From positions 3,874,106 to 3,938,105 of the forward strand of contig CM030933.1 of NCBI GenBank assembly GCA_018136815.1: DNA of 64,000 nucleotides, given 5' to 3'. Under the pieces are notes generated by a model, which saw only the letters and a program-made list of their open reading frames with translations, did no database searches and was not told the origin of the DNA. The translations under genes and the position numbers were made by a program. This stretch comes from Isochrysis galbana (taxonomy: Eukaryota; Haptophyta; Isochrysidales; Isochrysidaceae). How positions within the stretch are numbered: position 1 is the first letter of the stretch; each line of letters starts with the position of its first letter. This document shows positions 19,531-30,136 of the stretch, piece after piece.

Positions 19531-20525
19531 CGGGCGCTACGAGCGATGAGGTAGACCGGAGGTCGGAGGATTGCGACGCGTGGCGTCGGAGAGTAGAGAC
19601 GAGGCTAGCTAGCGAGCTAGTGGGGCCGAATTTCCCCCCGCGGCCGCCGAATAGTTCCCCCCGCGTGGAGCTCTCTTGTTTCCTGTCAGCAAGCCGTCAT
19701 CTTGCCCACGAAAATCGCCTTGCAAAACCACTGACTTAACACCCCCCCCCGGAGCAAGTGTTACTGGGCCAGCCGTGTAGCCGTGTAATAGTTGGGCGTT
19801 AGCCACACCGCCTAAACCCTCAGGTAAAACTCTCGTAAAAGAGAGAAGAGAGGGGACTATTATACTGAATCCTGCGGTCTTGCGGACTGCCGTGCCGACC
19901 GCCGATTCTTCACCTAACCGTGGGGGGCGGGGGCGGGGGCGGATCCACGGGGAACTCGTTCAAGAACAACATCGGGGGCTGTGTGTCCGGGGGGGGGGGG
20001 GGGGGCGACACGACGGCGAGTAGTGCCTGTACTGGTGTCTTTGCATCCTTGCAGCTTGGACACCCCTGCTCTTTCCTTTATACGTAACCGCGTGATTTAC
20101 ATAATAAAGCGAAGCACCCAAATAGCGATGCTTCACTTTTTAACCTGTTTTCGTCACAAAACCTGCCTAGATCTTCCTATATTTAGGTAGTTGAGCCATA
20201 GCAGTGTGATCCGGGCAAGCCCCCCTGTGCCATACCGGCGGCTCGTCGCCCGCGGGTGAAGCTGCCAAGAGAACAACTAAAAAAACCGAGGCGAAGCACC
20301 TGTTTAGGTAATCCGGCAGTAAGGAGTTAAATATATTCCTGCTCCAGCCCTCTAATCTCTCCTGCCGCCGTCTCCCTTCCCCTCCCTGTTGCCGTGTGAG
20401 CAGTGAGCAGTGAGGCCAAGGCCGGCGCGAGCGCACGAGTGCACTGTCCGCTCGTCGTCTTAGCGCCCCGAGACGGAACCAAGTGGACACTAAGCTAGTG
20501 CAGATTGTTGACTGTTCGTGCCGCG
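19531..20525. other. intergenic, no supported gene
   Basis: 19531-19623 is the upstream part of R5. 19740-19760 and 19985-20005 are C and G homopolymers. 20311-20340 resembles 18068-18095. 20340-20525 is the likely promoter and leader of the SMP-like gene. Nothing else is recognisable. Confidence 0.4.
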
Positions 20526-21986
20526 ATGCGCCGTCCCTTCCTGTCTCTTGCGGGGCCGAGTTCCAGAGCTCAGCGCGAGCCCGAAATGTACCTCGCGATG
20601 GACGTAGCCTCCCCCCCCACAGCACCGTGTCGTAAATCTAGGTTCCCCATCCTCACATGGATGTGCACACAGGTGTCAGCGTTGCTTTGTAGGTGGCGGC
20701 CACAACGTAGCACTCCCATCAGCGAGGACGAACGAGCACGATGGGCAGCGGAACGCGCGGTTCTTCTGGAAGATAACACAGCTGCGCGCACTGAGGCGCA
20801 CGTACTCTCGCAGTCTCTTCGGGGCTGGGAAACGCTTGTCCGGGATGCTGTATTCCATTACACCATTGATGGCTGTGGAGAAAAATTTCGGGCGTTACTC
20901 TCTGAGCGCCTGAACGCTTCCCTTACAGAGGTCGAGGGCTTGGCCGGTGTGCAGATTACTGAGCTGCGGCTCCCTACGTCACCCGAGCGGGCACCTGCGG
21001 TCACGCTTGTCCGGTATGATGGACCAAGCTTATCTGAGTGGCGAGTTCGATGGGCGCCACCAAGTTCTGAAGTGGGATGTTCACTGACCCTGCGCGGTCG
21101 CAAATTCGGGGTCAGCTTTGAGATCGTGATGGCAGTAGGCTCCATCCGTCTAGATGGGCTCATCCGCTGCAGCTGCCCACAACTAGGAAGCCCATCACGG
21201 GCAAATGTTGATACTGCGAATTCCAAGACAATGGAACTTCACATAGGCTTTCGAGATATGCCTGAGATTGCTTTCGAGATCGGATTGGCGGGGAAAGCGC
21301 TTTCGCTCGGATCCGATACGCTTCGTGCATGGCTACAGCGCCAATTGGAAAGATGCCTCCGTGCTCGGGCCGTCTTGCCTGAGGTCATCAAGGTGCAGCT
21401 AAATTCACCACATACGCCAGCGAAATCTGCAGAAGAGAGCCTTCGTTGTGATGCTAATCGAACAGAGGTAGGAGATGGAGGAAGCCACTCAGACTCATCT
21501 ACAACTCAGCGTGCGAAGGCTGCATGCATGGCAGCAGATCAAATCGAACGTGCATCACGCGAGGAGGATTTGCGCTTTCTTCTATCGCTCCGTCTTGATA
21601 TGAGGACTATAGAGGGCATTGGTCCTCGTTGGGCTCTGGATGAAGGACTCGCGGGCGCCCTTGGTGTACCTTTGAGTGAGCTCAAAGCGCGGCGGCCTGT
21701 GGAGGCAGAAGACTGGGAGTGGGCCACAGCGCTTGTCTTTGCCCAGTTGCAGCTTCGATTCCATGACTTTGCTGCAAGTTGGACATCGCTTTGTGAAGGA
21801 CAACGTAAAGCAATAGATATGGGAACTCAACATGGAGCCATGGAGGTGCTATGCGAACCCTGCAGAGCGGAGAGTGGCGCTGCAGATGACCATGGGGCTT
21901 CACGTGAGGGAGGACTGCTTGCACCATTGATGGCAAGACGATCTGACGGTCATTTAGTTGACGCCGAGTCGAGCCCGCTGTCGTGA
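20526..21986 (+). CDS. putative SMP-domain lipid-binding protein
   Basis: 486 residues from the ATG at 20526 (MRRPFLSLAG), single exon. Residues about 105-295 follow the SMP pattern of a tubular lipid-transfer domain. VQITELRLPTSPERAPAVTL is followed by alternating strands (GVSFEIVMAVGSIRLDGLIR, IAFEIGLAGKALSLGSDTLR) and a closing helix, RAWLQRQLERCLRARAVLPE. In TEX2, Nvj2 and E-Syt proteins this fold moves lipids at membrane contact sites. A hydrophobic stretch at 40-56 might be a membrane anchor. The C-terminal part (WALDEGLAGALGVPLSELKA, WATALVFAQLQLRF) is unrecognised. SMP is a pattern call without alignment; it could be another BPI-like lipid binder. Confidence 0.5.
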   Translation: MRRPFLSLAGPSSRAQREPEMYLAMDVASPPTAPCRKSRFPILTWMCTQVSALLCRWRPQRSTPISEDERARWAAERAVLLEDNTAARTEAHVLSQSLRGWETLVRDAVFHYTIDGCGEKFRALLSERLNASLTEVEGLAGVQITELRLPTSPERAPAVTLVRYDGPSLSEWRVRWAPPSSEVGCSLTLRGRKFGVSFEIVMAVGSIRLDGLIRCSCPQLGSPSRANVDTANSKTMELHIGFRDMPEIAFEIGLAGKALSLGSDTLRAWLQRQLERCLRARAVLPEVIKVQLNSPHTPAKSAEESLRCDANRTEVGDGGSHSDSSTTQRAKAACMAADQIERASREEDLRFLLSLRLDMRTIEGIGPRWALDEGLAGALGVPLSELKARRPVEAEDWEWATALVFAQLQLRFHDFAASWTSLCEGQRKAIDMGTQHGAMEVLCEPCRAESGAADDHGASREGGLLAPLMARRSDGHLVDAESSPLS

Positions 21987-22795
21987 TTGTGAGCTAATGA
22001 ACGCACATCTATCGTATCCTTGAGCGTCGCTGATTGCTCCTTACATAACCGCTCCACCACCGTCCCACCACCGCGATACTGTACACACCAGCGGATAGCT
22101 TGGATGTTTGTGAATTGGGTCCTTGCACCGACGCGGAGACTTTCTGGGTCAAGGTTGCCGAGTTGTTCGGTTGGGGACTCGCTGGCGGCCCAGCCTGCGA
22201 TTGCAAGCCACGGTTGGCGACGCTGTCTACTTCGTCTGACATGGGCGCGTTGCCCCTACCTGAGCGAGGGGGCGCCATCGTGCTCGTGCCATCGTCGGTA
22301 GAACAAGAGCTGACGAGTACACTTAATGTTTATACTAACTAACGGAGCTTTTACGAGGACGGGAACACATACTCGCGTGTAGCCAACTCCTGGCACGTGC
22401 CCATCTCCTGGCAGCAGCGTCCATCGTGGCCACAGCTTCCCAGGGAGGCTGACTGAGCCTGCCCCTGGGCGACCTGCCTACGGTCTAGGGCATCACTACC
22501 GGCCTCGTCTCGGCCACGGGTCTCCAGAGGTGACGTTGGCGTCTGTGCTCGACGGCGCGTCGCGCGCGATTGGCGTCGCTGGCTAAGCGGTTCCTGGATA
22601 TGCAGGCCGCGTGCGCTGCTTCGGCCAGGAGTTGGAGAGAAGGGGGCTGGAGACTATGGTTTCTCCTTTGCTCTGGCTCGGCTTGTATCACCTTCTCTTA
22701 CACCTCATAGAATCTCTCTTGCTGTCTGTTGGGGTCTCTATTAAAAAAGGGTTAGCTACCTTAGGTGATGTTTCGCATATCAAGACCTCTCTAAG
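21987..22795. other. intergenic, no supported gene
   Basis: Several GC-driven open frames exist (for example 22100-22342 on the plus strand), but none has a recognisable motif or a partner elsewhere in the window. The 3' end of the SMP-like gene lies at the left. Confidence 0.35.
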
Positions 22796-22998
22796 ATGGC
22801 GCCGTTGGAGGCCTATGCACACAAGATGGAGGAACGAGCCCAAGCTCCCTATGACCATGTTCGTGGCGGCGTTTTGTCGTGCTCCAGCAGCCAGCCGTCT
22901 GTCGCTGCCACCGTCATAGCCGATGACGGTGCTGATGATGGCGATGGTGACGATGGGGCCCCAACACGTAAGCGCGCACGACTCTTTGAAGAAGAAAA
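22796..22998 (+). CDS. hypothetical ORF interrupted by R3
   Basis: An ATG at 22796 opens MAPLEAYAHKMEERAQAPYD, an Asp-rich stretch (DDGADDGDGDDG) and a basic cluster RKRARLFEEEK that could be a nuclear localisation signal. From about 22995 the frame runs into the R3 repeat and stops at 23138, so the true gene, if any, is truncated. No homology is recognised. Confidence 0.25.
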
Positions 22999-23306
22999 AA
23001 CCCTTTTAATATTCTTACCGCACTCGCGCGGCGAATGGAACCACTACCCACTACAAGTAGCACGTAGCATACTCTCTACACCCCCATTCCCCCGGCCCTT
23101 CTCCCCCCGCCATCAGGCGGCTCCCCCCGTACACTACTAGGGGGATTGGGGTGGATGGAGGGCTTAGATATGGTGCGGTGGCCCGCGCCCCCCCCCCGTG
23201 ATCTTTCCCCCCCTTCCTCCTGTGTCCTGTGTCTCCGAGTGGGCGGCCGACTCTGTCTCGTCTTACCCTGTAAACAGGCGCGAGACTTACCAGGGAGAAC
23301 AAATTG
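22995..23306 (-). repeat. R3 terminal repeat, copy 1
   Basis: Nearly identical to 34376-34672 and related to 28132-28410 (inverted). On its minus strand it begins GGTAAGTCTCGCGCCTG and ends TTAAAAGGGTTTTTTC. Landmarks are CACTCGGAGACACAGG, CCATATCTAAGCCCT and CCCCCTAGTAGTG. Its position next to the gag-like ORF suggests it is an LTR or terminal repeat of that element. Confidence 0.6.
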
Positions 23307-25554
23307 GCGCGGGCACCTTTGACGTTGGCGGCGGCGAATGCATCCGCTAAGTCTTGGTGTGCGGGCTCTGGATCGTCGGCATCGGCTAGCATCGCGTCCG
23401 GCCTTCCGGCTCGAGCATTGTTGCGAGCCGCGCGGCGGCGGATGAGGCCGTCTTGAACGAGAGAGCGCCAAACCTTGTCGAAGTAAGATTGCATGGAGTG
23501 AAAGTCTCGGTTGAAGCCATTGGGGACTAAATTTCCGGCGGCGTCGGGCGCAAGCACGACCTTTTTGAAGCGCCAATCATTGGCAGTAGATTGAAGTTCA
23601 TTTATGGCGGCAAGTTGAAGTGCCGTGTGGTCGCAATTTGTGAGACATTGCAAGAGTTTGAGGCAGAAGTCGTCTTCGGATTTCGTCGCGTTGTCCGGAC
23701 GATCGGAGTTTAAGCCAAAGAGATGATGGGAGAAAGAGTGGATAGTGTTCTCATCGATGCCGACAGTGTCGAATGAGGCGTTGAACCAAAGGTTGTCAAG
23801 ACCAAGAATGTCGAGAGAGGTAGTAGGAATCTTACATTGCGCTGTGAGAAAGATCCACGCGGCTCGGCCATCATTGGAATGACTGCGGAGGATGTGGTCT
23901 TTAAGGTGTTGATTAGTGAGATGGAAATATATCTCCTTGAAGAGGCGCTTGTTGCGGCGAGCGCGAAGCTTGGTCTGAGCGGCATTAGCATTCCCGTTCG
24001 TTGCACGCCAGACATCTCCACCGACGTCGTGTCCCATTAGTGTTTGATATAGATCATTCTCGTAGTTGTCGCTTTGGATGGCAGCGAGCGAGACTTGGAA
24101 GGCTCGTTCAAAATGCTCGAACGGGCGACCGCGCTGTCCATCAAATGGGGGGGCAAGGGGGTATTTCTTGCGATCCCAGTCTTTATCCTGTGTAGAGAGC
24201 ATGAAGGCATCATGAATTGTGTCTTCGCGTTCTTGGGGAAATTCTCCCAAAAGATCATGAGATGACGACGAAGTGGTGTCGAACGGTGGCCTGCCGAAGT
24301 TTGGCAGCTCACAGAAATGTGATCGAATTATAGGCGGGATTGAGAATGGGGTCGAGCGCCGCGGAAGGATGGTGAATATCACGCGCGGTACGACCAGTCC
24401 TCGCCGAGTACGGCTGTCGGAGCGATGGAGATTGCACCAGATGGCTTCGGCGATCAGTGCATGTTCGCCCGCGGGATTAAAATAGAATTCCCAGTCGTCG
24501 TCTCCCCCAGGATAAAAATAGAATTGCCAGTCGTCGTCGGATGGTGCGGGGAAAAGTCCTCGGCCGGCCAGTTCCGCGCGGGGGGTTTCCCCTGCGGACG
24601 CTTCCTTGCTTCCTTGCGGGGCGAGGCTCCCCCACGGTGCGCGCGCGGGGGGGGGTTCCCCCCCTCCTCCCTCCGGAGTTCCTGTCGGCGTCTGCTGCGC
24701 GCGGGGGGGAATTCCTGTTCCCCCTCCGGAGGTCCGGTCGGCGTTCCCTGCGCGCGGGGGGGGGTTCTTCTGTTCCCCCTCCCTCCGGAGGTCCGGTCGG
24801 CGTTTTCTGCGCGCGGGGGGGCGCGCGGGGGGGGGTTCCTGCCCTCCTCCCACCGGAGCTCCTGTCGGCGTATTCTGCGCGCGGGGGGGAATTCCTGTTC
24901 CCCCTCCGGAGGTGCGGTCGGCGTGTTTTCCGCGCGGGGGGGGAAATCTTAGACCTTTCGCCTGCGCCCTCTGCGAGTCCGTCTCCCAAGGGGGGGGGTG
25001 CAGCAGAGGTGGCAGCTATGCAGTTTGACGAAACAGTGGGGAGGCGCGGGCAATCGTTCCCCAGGGGGAAGAGATTTTCCCCATTGCAGCAATGGGGGCT
25101 TCCTTGCTTGAGCTGCCCGACTTTGCAACGCTGTTGCGCCTGGTAGCAACCTCGTAGCCCGGTGCCTTCCGGGGAGATTCGACGCGCCTCGTAGTGGCTG
25201 ATGTGACCATCCGACACGGGTGACGACCTCGAGCGTCCCGACGCCTCGAGGGCTCTAAGAATAGATGCTGAGGGATGGATTTTGGGGTCATTCGATGTGG
25301 AATTGTGGTTTTGCCACCCTTGAACTGTCGAGTGCGGGCGGTTCTGGCTGTGGCTGTCACTGAAGTTGTTGGATGATTTGACCATGTGGTCCAGGTCCCA
25401 CCACTTGGAGGAGCGTGTGGCGCGGTCGGCGGCCGCTGAGTCGAAGAAAAGATTTTCAACGAATTTGTCGAGTTTATTCGTTGTGGTGTTGTACCCTTGA
25501 GCGGCGTCGTCGAGCGCGCTGTGGTTGTAGAAGTTGGGGTGGTCTCTCGGCGGG
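23307..25554 (-). pseudogene. degenerate LTR-retroelement gag region
   Basis: The minus strand encodes a gag-like protein in two overlapping frames. From 25554 down to about 24960 it reads TTTNKLDKFVENLFFDS..DRATRSSKWW. From 24480 down to about 23306 it reads FEHFERAFQVSLAAIQSDNY, RNKRLFKEIYFHLTNQHLKD and NDFGR-type helical segments through FHSMQSYFDKVWRSLVQDGL. This is the helical architecture of copia-type (UBN2) gag. The two parts are separated by a GC-rich minisatellite (24637-24950) that changes frame, so the ORF is not functional as read. No protease, integrase or RT follows on this strand within the copy. Confidence 0.55.
24637..24950 (-). repeat. GC minisatellite, period about 53-68 bp
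   Basis: Six units start with GCGCGCGGGGGGG near 24637, 24696, 24749, 24808, 24876 and 24929. Each carries a CCCTCCGGAG palindrome and GTCGGCGT. On the minus strand they encode Pro/Arg/Gly-rich peptide repeats (PARxxADRxSGG). The tract lies in the middle of the gag-like region and breaks its frame. Confidence 0.7.
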
Positions 25555-25745
25555 GGTACCACGTTAGAAATTGTAGTCTTGTAAGAGGTCTTGTTGGCTA
25601 GCATCCCTAGCCACATACACCGGACGAGCCATGCACCAACCGCGCACACCCCCATCGCGGGGTAGGGGCTCCGTTGCCGATGAGGCACGGTCCCTCAGCA
25701 CTAGGATTAAACTAGGACAACAAGAAAACTCTGACAACTCCCTTT
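25555..25745 (-). repeat. R2 leader copy 2
   Basis: Inverted copy of 798-990. It contains CCACATACACCGGACGAGCC and AGCACTAGGATTAAACTAGG, shared with 38775-38945. It ends only about 40 bp before the DUF4336 start codon, so the element probably contributes to that gene's promoter or leader. Confidence 0.6.
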
Positions 25746-25787
25746 CTATTTTTCTTTTCAAGGAGGGAGGTCCCCGGTCTCCGATCG

Positions 25788-27245
25788 ATGGCGCTCACGC
25801 CGCTCGTGCTGACGTTGGCCACGGCCACGTTCATAGGATCAGCTGGTCGAGGGCTCGCCAGGTCTCCCGTCCGGAGCGCTATCGCTCAACCAGCCAGATT
25901 GTACCAAGCGGGCGCGCAGCACTCGACAATCCGCTGCAGCGCAGATGCGTCCTCCCCGCTGTCAGCAAAGGCGTCGCAGGCATGGGGCCCGGTGATCCAG
26001 GGCCCATTCGGTCGGTCACGACGTGCGACAGTTCGCCGAGAGCTCGTACCTGGACGCATGTGGTCATTTGAGCAGGTGCAGGGGCTGCTGTACGTACACG
26101 TTCCAGTGCGCATGACAGCAATCCGCCTGGACGAGGGTGGGTTGCTGCTCTATTCAGCTGTAGCGCCTACTGCCGAATGCCTGAGCCTCCTTTCAGACTT
26201 GGAGGAACAAGTTGGTCTCGTCAAGCACATTGTGCTACCCTCTCTAGCCATTGAGCACAAGGCGTACGCAGCGGATTTCGGCCGCGCCCGGCCATCTGCA
26301 ACGGTGTGGGTGGTTCCTGATCAATTTACCTTTCCCATCGCTCTCCCGCTCTCTCTGCAAGGCTTCCCAAGCGGCGTACGACCCCTTCCTCTGCGACCAA
26401 ATACGCAGGAGTTGTCTGAGATCCCATGGGCCCGGCAACTCCCGTATCGTGTGCTGGGCTCCTTGAAGGAAGATGTCGGCGCTTTCCAAGAGCTTGTCAT
26501 GTGTGACCTTCCCACTCGAACTTTGCTTTGCTGTGACCTGCTAGTCTCGGTCCCAGAGTCTCCCCCGGAGATATTGCCATACAATGATGTGCGCGCACTC
26601 TTGTACCATGCTCGCAACTTGCCAGCAGATCGGATTGAAGATTCTCCTGCTACACGCATTGAGGGATGGCAGAAAATCTGCTTGTTCGCCCTATATTTTG
26701 AGTCGTCCGCGCTTGATGTACCAATATCTCCTGATGGCAGCCTAAGTCGTGCAATCGAGTTTTTTCGCTCGGCGTTCCCGAAAGAGGTGCCTGCCGAGAT
26801 GCGCCGCCTGGGGTGGGCCGGCTTTATCGCGTGGCGTTGGAAAGATGAATGGCCCACGGTTTTCGAGAGGCTTCGGGCTGGGGGACGTCCCATCGTTCCC
26901 CCAATTCTCCAAGTGGCAGTGCTCAATCGGGAACCACAGCGGGTGCTCAATTTCGTGGATGAGGTGAGCGGGCTCTGGAATTTCGACAAGATAGTGCCAT
27001 GCCATTTCGATGCACCCATATCTGGAGGACGCACCGCATGGAGCGCCGCCTTTGACTTCCTTCGTCCGGCGTCGAAACGCTCCCCCAACTCTTCTCCTTT
27101 CCAACAAATTGCTCGGCTTTTTCAAGGAGATGCTGCAAGACCAGCGACTCAGCTACTTCCTGAAGGCGACATAGCATTCCTCCGCAAATTTGAGGCGTCA
27201 CTGGTGGAGGCAGGATCCCTTCGGCCAGCAGCTCCACTTGACTAG
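25788..27245 (+). CDS. plastid-targeted DUF4336 family protein
   Basis: 485 residues, single exon, ATG at 25788. The N terminus (MALTPLVLTLATATFIGSAG) is a signal-peptide-like hydrophobic stretch followed by an Arg/Ala/Ser-rich, acid-poor region to about residue 60, as in bipartite plastid presequences. From about residue 90 it shows the DUF4336 pattern: VHVPVRMTAIRLDEGGLLLY, APTAECLSLLSDLEEQVGLV and HIVLPSLAIEHKAYAADFGR. The family occurs in cyanobacteria and plastids and has a metallo-beta-lactamase-like outline, but its reaction is unknown. The histidine pattern is reduced here, so metal hydrolase activity should not be assumed. An R2 repeat abuts the start. Confidence 0.75.
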   Translation: MALTPLVLTLATATFIGSAGRGLARSPVRSAIAQPARLYQAGAQHSTIRCSADASSPLSAKASQAWGPVIQGPFGRSRRATVRRELVPGRMWSFEQVQGLLYVHVPVRMTAIRLDEGGLLLYSAVAPTAECLSLLSDLEEQVGLVKHIVLPSLAIEHKAYAADFGRARPSATVWVVPDQFTFPIALPLSLQGFPSGVRPLPLRPNTQELSEIPWARQLPYRVLGSLKEDVGAFQELVMCDLPTRTLLCCDLLVSVPESPPEILPYNDVRALLYHARNLPADRIEDSPATRIEGWQKICLFALYFESSALDVPISPDGSLSRAIEFFRSAFPKEVPAEMRRLGWAGFIAWRWKDEWPTVFERLRAGGRPIVPPILQVAVLNREPQRVLNFVDEVSGLWNFDKIVPCHFDAPISGGRTAWSAAFDFLRPASKRSPNSSPFQQIARLFQGDAARPATQLLPEGDIAFLRKFEASLVEAGSLRPAAPLD

Positions 27246-28131
27246 GAAGAGTGTTGCGTTGTTTGGCTGCCGCCCTGTCGCTCACACTATATTAGGCCAT
27301 GTTGCACTCTTTGTCAAGGGCTAAATCATCCAAACTTGACGAACATCTCAGCGGGGAATAGGGATCAGTAGATTGGATGCTTTCCCTGAATTGAATTGAT
27401 GCTCCACAAATTATTGTTGCTGTGCTGAATGCACCGTACGCGCGGCTGCGGGTCTAAGTCTTATGGATGTTTTGTCATTCCTCATGATGTATGATATACG
27501 ATGCATGGGCGTTGATAGCACCCAATGCAAGGGGGAGGGGCGACGGCACGCACGGGAAAGCACACATTTTGATTCTCGTAGACACCCATGTATAGGCGTG
27601 CGCGCACGCAAATCAACAGGCTCCGCAAAGGACACTCTGTTGTATTCCTGCCCATCAACTAAGTTTATACTTGGTTCGCCCATGGGGGGGCACGAGCCCC
27701 CCTCTCTCTCCACTCCTCCCCTGCCATGGGGGAGGAACCACCCATCCTCTTGGCATGCCTGATGGCTTGCCAGGAGGCCACTGCCCTGCTGACCCACTCT
27801 CCCACTGACAGGCACGCCCCATTCGCTCGTCCTGGCCCCTCGTGGCCAGCCCATCGCTCCAACCCCCCCTCCCCCCCTGGTCGACAGGCAGACAGGTGCA
27901 GAGTGGGGCCCCCAGAGGCTCAGGAGCGCCAGCGAGGGAGAGGCAGGGGAGGCCAGGGCCCAGCCCCAGCCTCCTCTGCCCCCAAAGCTGGCCTCCAGGA
28001 GCCTCCAGGGGTCGCCAGGGGCAGCTGGAGGCCTGCCGCAGGCGCGCCATCGCGCGTGCCGCAGGAGAGGGGAGAGAGAGCGCGCGGAGAAGGGGGTGGG
28101 CGGAGCGAGAGCTCCGCTCACCGAAAAATAG
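27246..28131. other. intergenic, repeat-derived
   Basis: 27653-27770 matches 8035-8180 in inverted orientation (CAACTAAGTTTATACTTGGTTC, GGGGGAGGAACCACCCATCC). 27770-28060 is a diverged relative of the R1 middle part (CTGGTCGACAGGCAGACAGG, AGAGGCAGGGGAGGCCAGGG). 27246-27650 shows nothing. No gene is supported. Confidence 0.45.
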
Positions 28132-28410
28132 GTAAGTCCCGCACCTGTTTACAGGATAAGTCGGAGCTGAGGCCGCCGCCCACTCGGAGACACAGGATGA
28201 AGGGGGGGAATGATCACCGGGGGGAGGCGCGGGCCACTGGACCATATCTAAGCCCTTCACCCCTATCCCCCTAGTAGTGCACGGGGGGAGTCGCCTTATG
28301 GCGGGGGGAGAAGGGCCGGGGGAGTGGGAGTGTAGAAAGTTTTCCTACGTGAGTAGAAAGTAGAGAGAGGGTCCACGGCCGAGTGTGCGGTGAGACTATT
28401 AAAAGGTTTA
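28132..28410 (+). repeat. R3 terminal repeat, copy 2, plus orientation
   Basis: Starts GGTAAGTCCCGCACCTGTTT and runs to the GACTATTAAAAGGTTTAA end. It is more diverged than copies 1 and 3, and shares the flank CACCGAAAAATA with copy 3 (CACCGGAAAATC). Confidence 0.55.
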
Positions 28411-29260
28411 ATTTTTTGTATTCATGCCCATCTGATAGGGCGGTCAAACACGCCTTTTAACTTCTAAGGGTGAAAATTCACCAAGTCAAGATTGAGGTTT
28501 TATCACGCGATTTTTAGGGAATTACACTGGAAATGGGTATATTAGGCAGAATCTTATAAGAAATATGCACATTTTCGACGCCATCCAACACACAGACCCA
28601 AAAACGTTTTCGCGCTCGTGCGAAATTGACGTCGACCACAAAAGTGCACCACAGGTCGCGCTGTGCGACGCGCGCCTGCGTTCCCCGGGCACGGTTACCC
28701 CCGGACAAGCAGTACAGAGCCCTGCGCGATCGCACGGCGTCGCCTGCGACGAAATCACGCTCGCTATCGGCATCTGAAGTCGGGCTCCAGACACCCTTTC
28801 GCGCGCTGCCAACGCGACCCGCAGTGGGGGACATGGCGCGCGCGTCAGGGTGCTTCCGCGGCGCATGCGGCCACCTGAGACCCTGACACGAGGACTGGCG
28901 CCAAAGAAGCGCCTTCCACACCAAATGATGCCCCCCCACACGCGCTAGCGTGAGCATTTCCTGCAGAGCGGCCGGCATTTGCCGGCCCCTTGACGAACGC
29001 CAACGCGACATGCAATCTGGCATATACATAGCGGGATTATAATTGGCGCTGCGACTACGCTTGTTGCCGCCGCGGCCCGGTCGCTTGGGGTCTCCCCGAG
29101 GATACCAATTTGGGAATCGCTCATGCGTGGCAGCGCACTCTTTGCGAATGCCCTTACGATTTTGGCTGACGCAAACCGGCACGAGGCCGTTACCGGGCGT
29201 ACTGCAGATGCTGCAAGCGCAGAAGGCGGCAAAGGAGGCAGACATTTTCCGTTGTCTTCC
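28411..29260 (-). pseudogene. retroelement fragment with zinc-finger-like gag piece
   Basis: 28436-28448 carries the R7 motif TAGGGCGGTCAAA. 28753-28960 is an inverted near-identical copy of 33955-34160. On the minus strand 29260-28985 encodes SASFAAFCACSICSTPGNGL and CAATHERFPNWYPRGD, a Cys-rich zinc-finger-like segment, then GGNKRSRSANYNPAM. It is a gag fragment of an element also present at 33379-34870. Frames are broken. Confidence 0.45.
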
Positions 29261-29528
29261 CCCCCCCCCCCCCGAAGACAACCCGGTAGTCTTTAAGACT
29301 ACGGGTTTGCGCAACCGTACGCGCCCACAATTACAATTGAACAGCCCCCCGTGTTGATACTGACGCACAAGACACACAGATTCGGATTCCCAATGGTCTC
29401 AAGCCCAGGTTGGCAGATTTTGGTCTCGAAATTTGCGATTCGAATTTTGTTATTGCTATTACTATAATTGTTGGGCTTGTTTAAGGTGTAATAAACAGAC
29501 ACGACTTCGACTTCTCGCTCTGCGACGA

Positions 29529-29615
<87 letters not shown>

Positions 29616-30136
29616 AAACATGCTCCGGTCGCCCAGGATATCAGGATATAAGATAGATATAAGTTGAATTCTAGGTCGCTAGGGACGAACCCTACCAACC
29701 TAGATGTGCCTGAGCTTCACCGTGTGGCCGCACGGCGAAGGACCCGGAGATAAGAGCCTGGAAATCGCTTCATCTAGGATGAATGCGACATGCGGTGGGG
29801 TTGGCGGCAGGAGGGGAGGGGAGCGGCGCGCGCGCTCCATGACCCTATCTTATTAAGGATAGTTCCCCAGGGCTAACCCCAAATCTTCATATGTTTTCTT
29901 CATGTAAATGCTTTTTGGTTTGTTCTCGGGCGCTTGCGAAGCTACAGCGGGGCCTGCAATAAAGATAGCATGCAACCCGAGCCCGAAAATCGTTTGCAAG
30001 AAAGGCGATGATCAAAAACTCAATGAATGGCGGTTCTGAGGGGTAAGTTTCATGCCGAGTTCTTGCCCGCTCACTATGCTTGCCGACCAACCACTTTCTC
30101 AGCTTAGTCGATCACGATGCAGCAGAAGACTGGCAA
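29261..30136. other. intergenic with long CT microsatellite and R4 unit
   Basis: 29530-29612 is a (CT)n tract of about 41 repeats. The R4 unit lies at 29820-29866. 29880-30136 is the probable 3' region of USP39, which is transcribed leftward. No additional gene is seen. Confidence 0.5.
29820..29866 (+). repeat. R4 GC box plus hairpin, copy c
   Basis: GCGCGCGCGCTCCATGACC precedes the hairpin CTATCTTATTAAGGATAG. The box is shared with the other R4 copies; the hairpin sequence is not. Confidence 0.5.

Noticed and set aside
27411..28121. 236-codon minus ORF with Pro/Arg-rich translation
   Set aside because: It lies entirely in repeats related to R1 and to 8035-8180; the frame is not conserved in the related copies.
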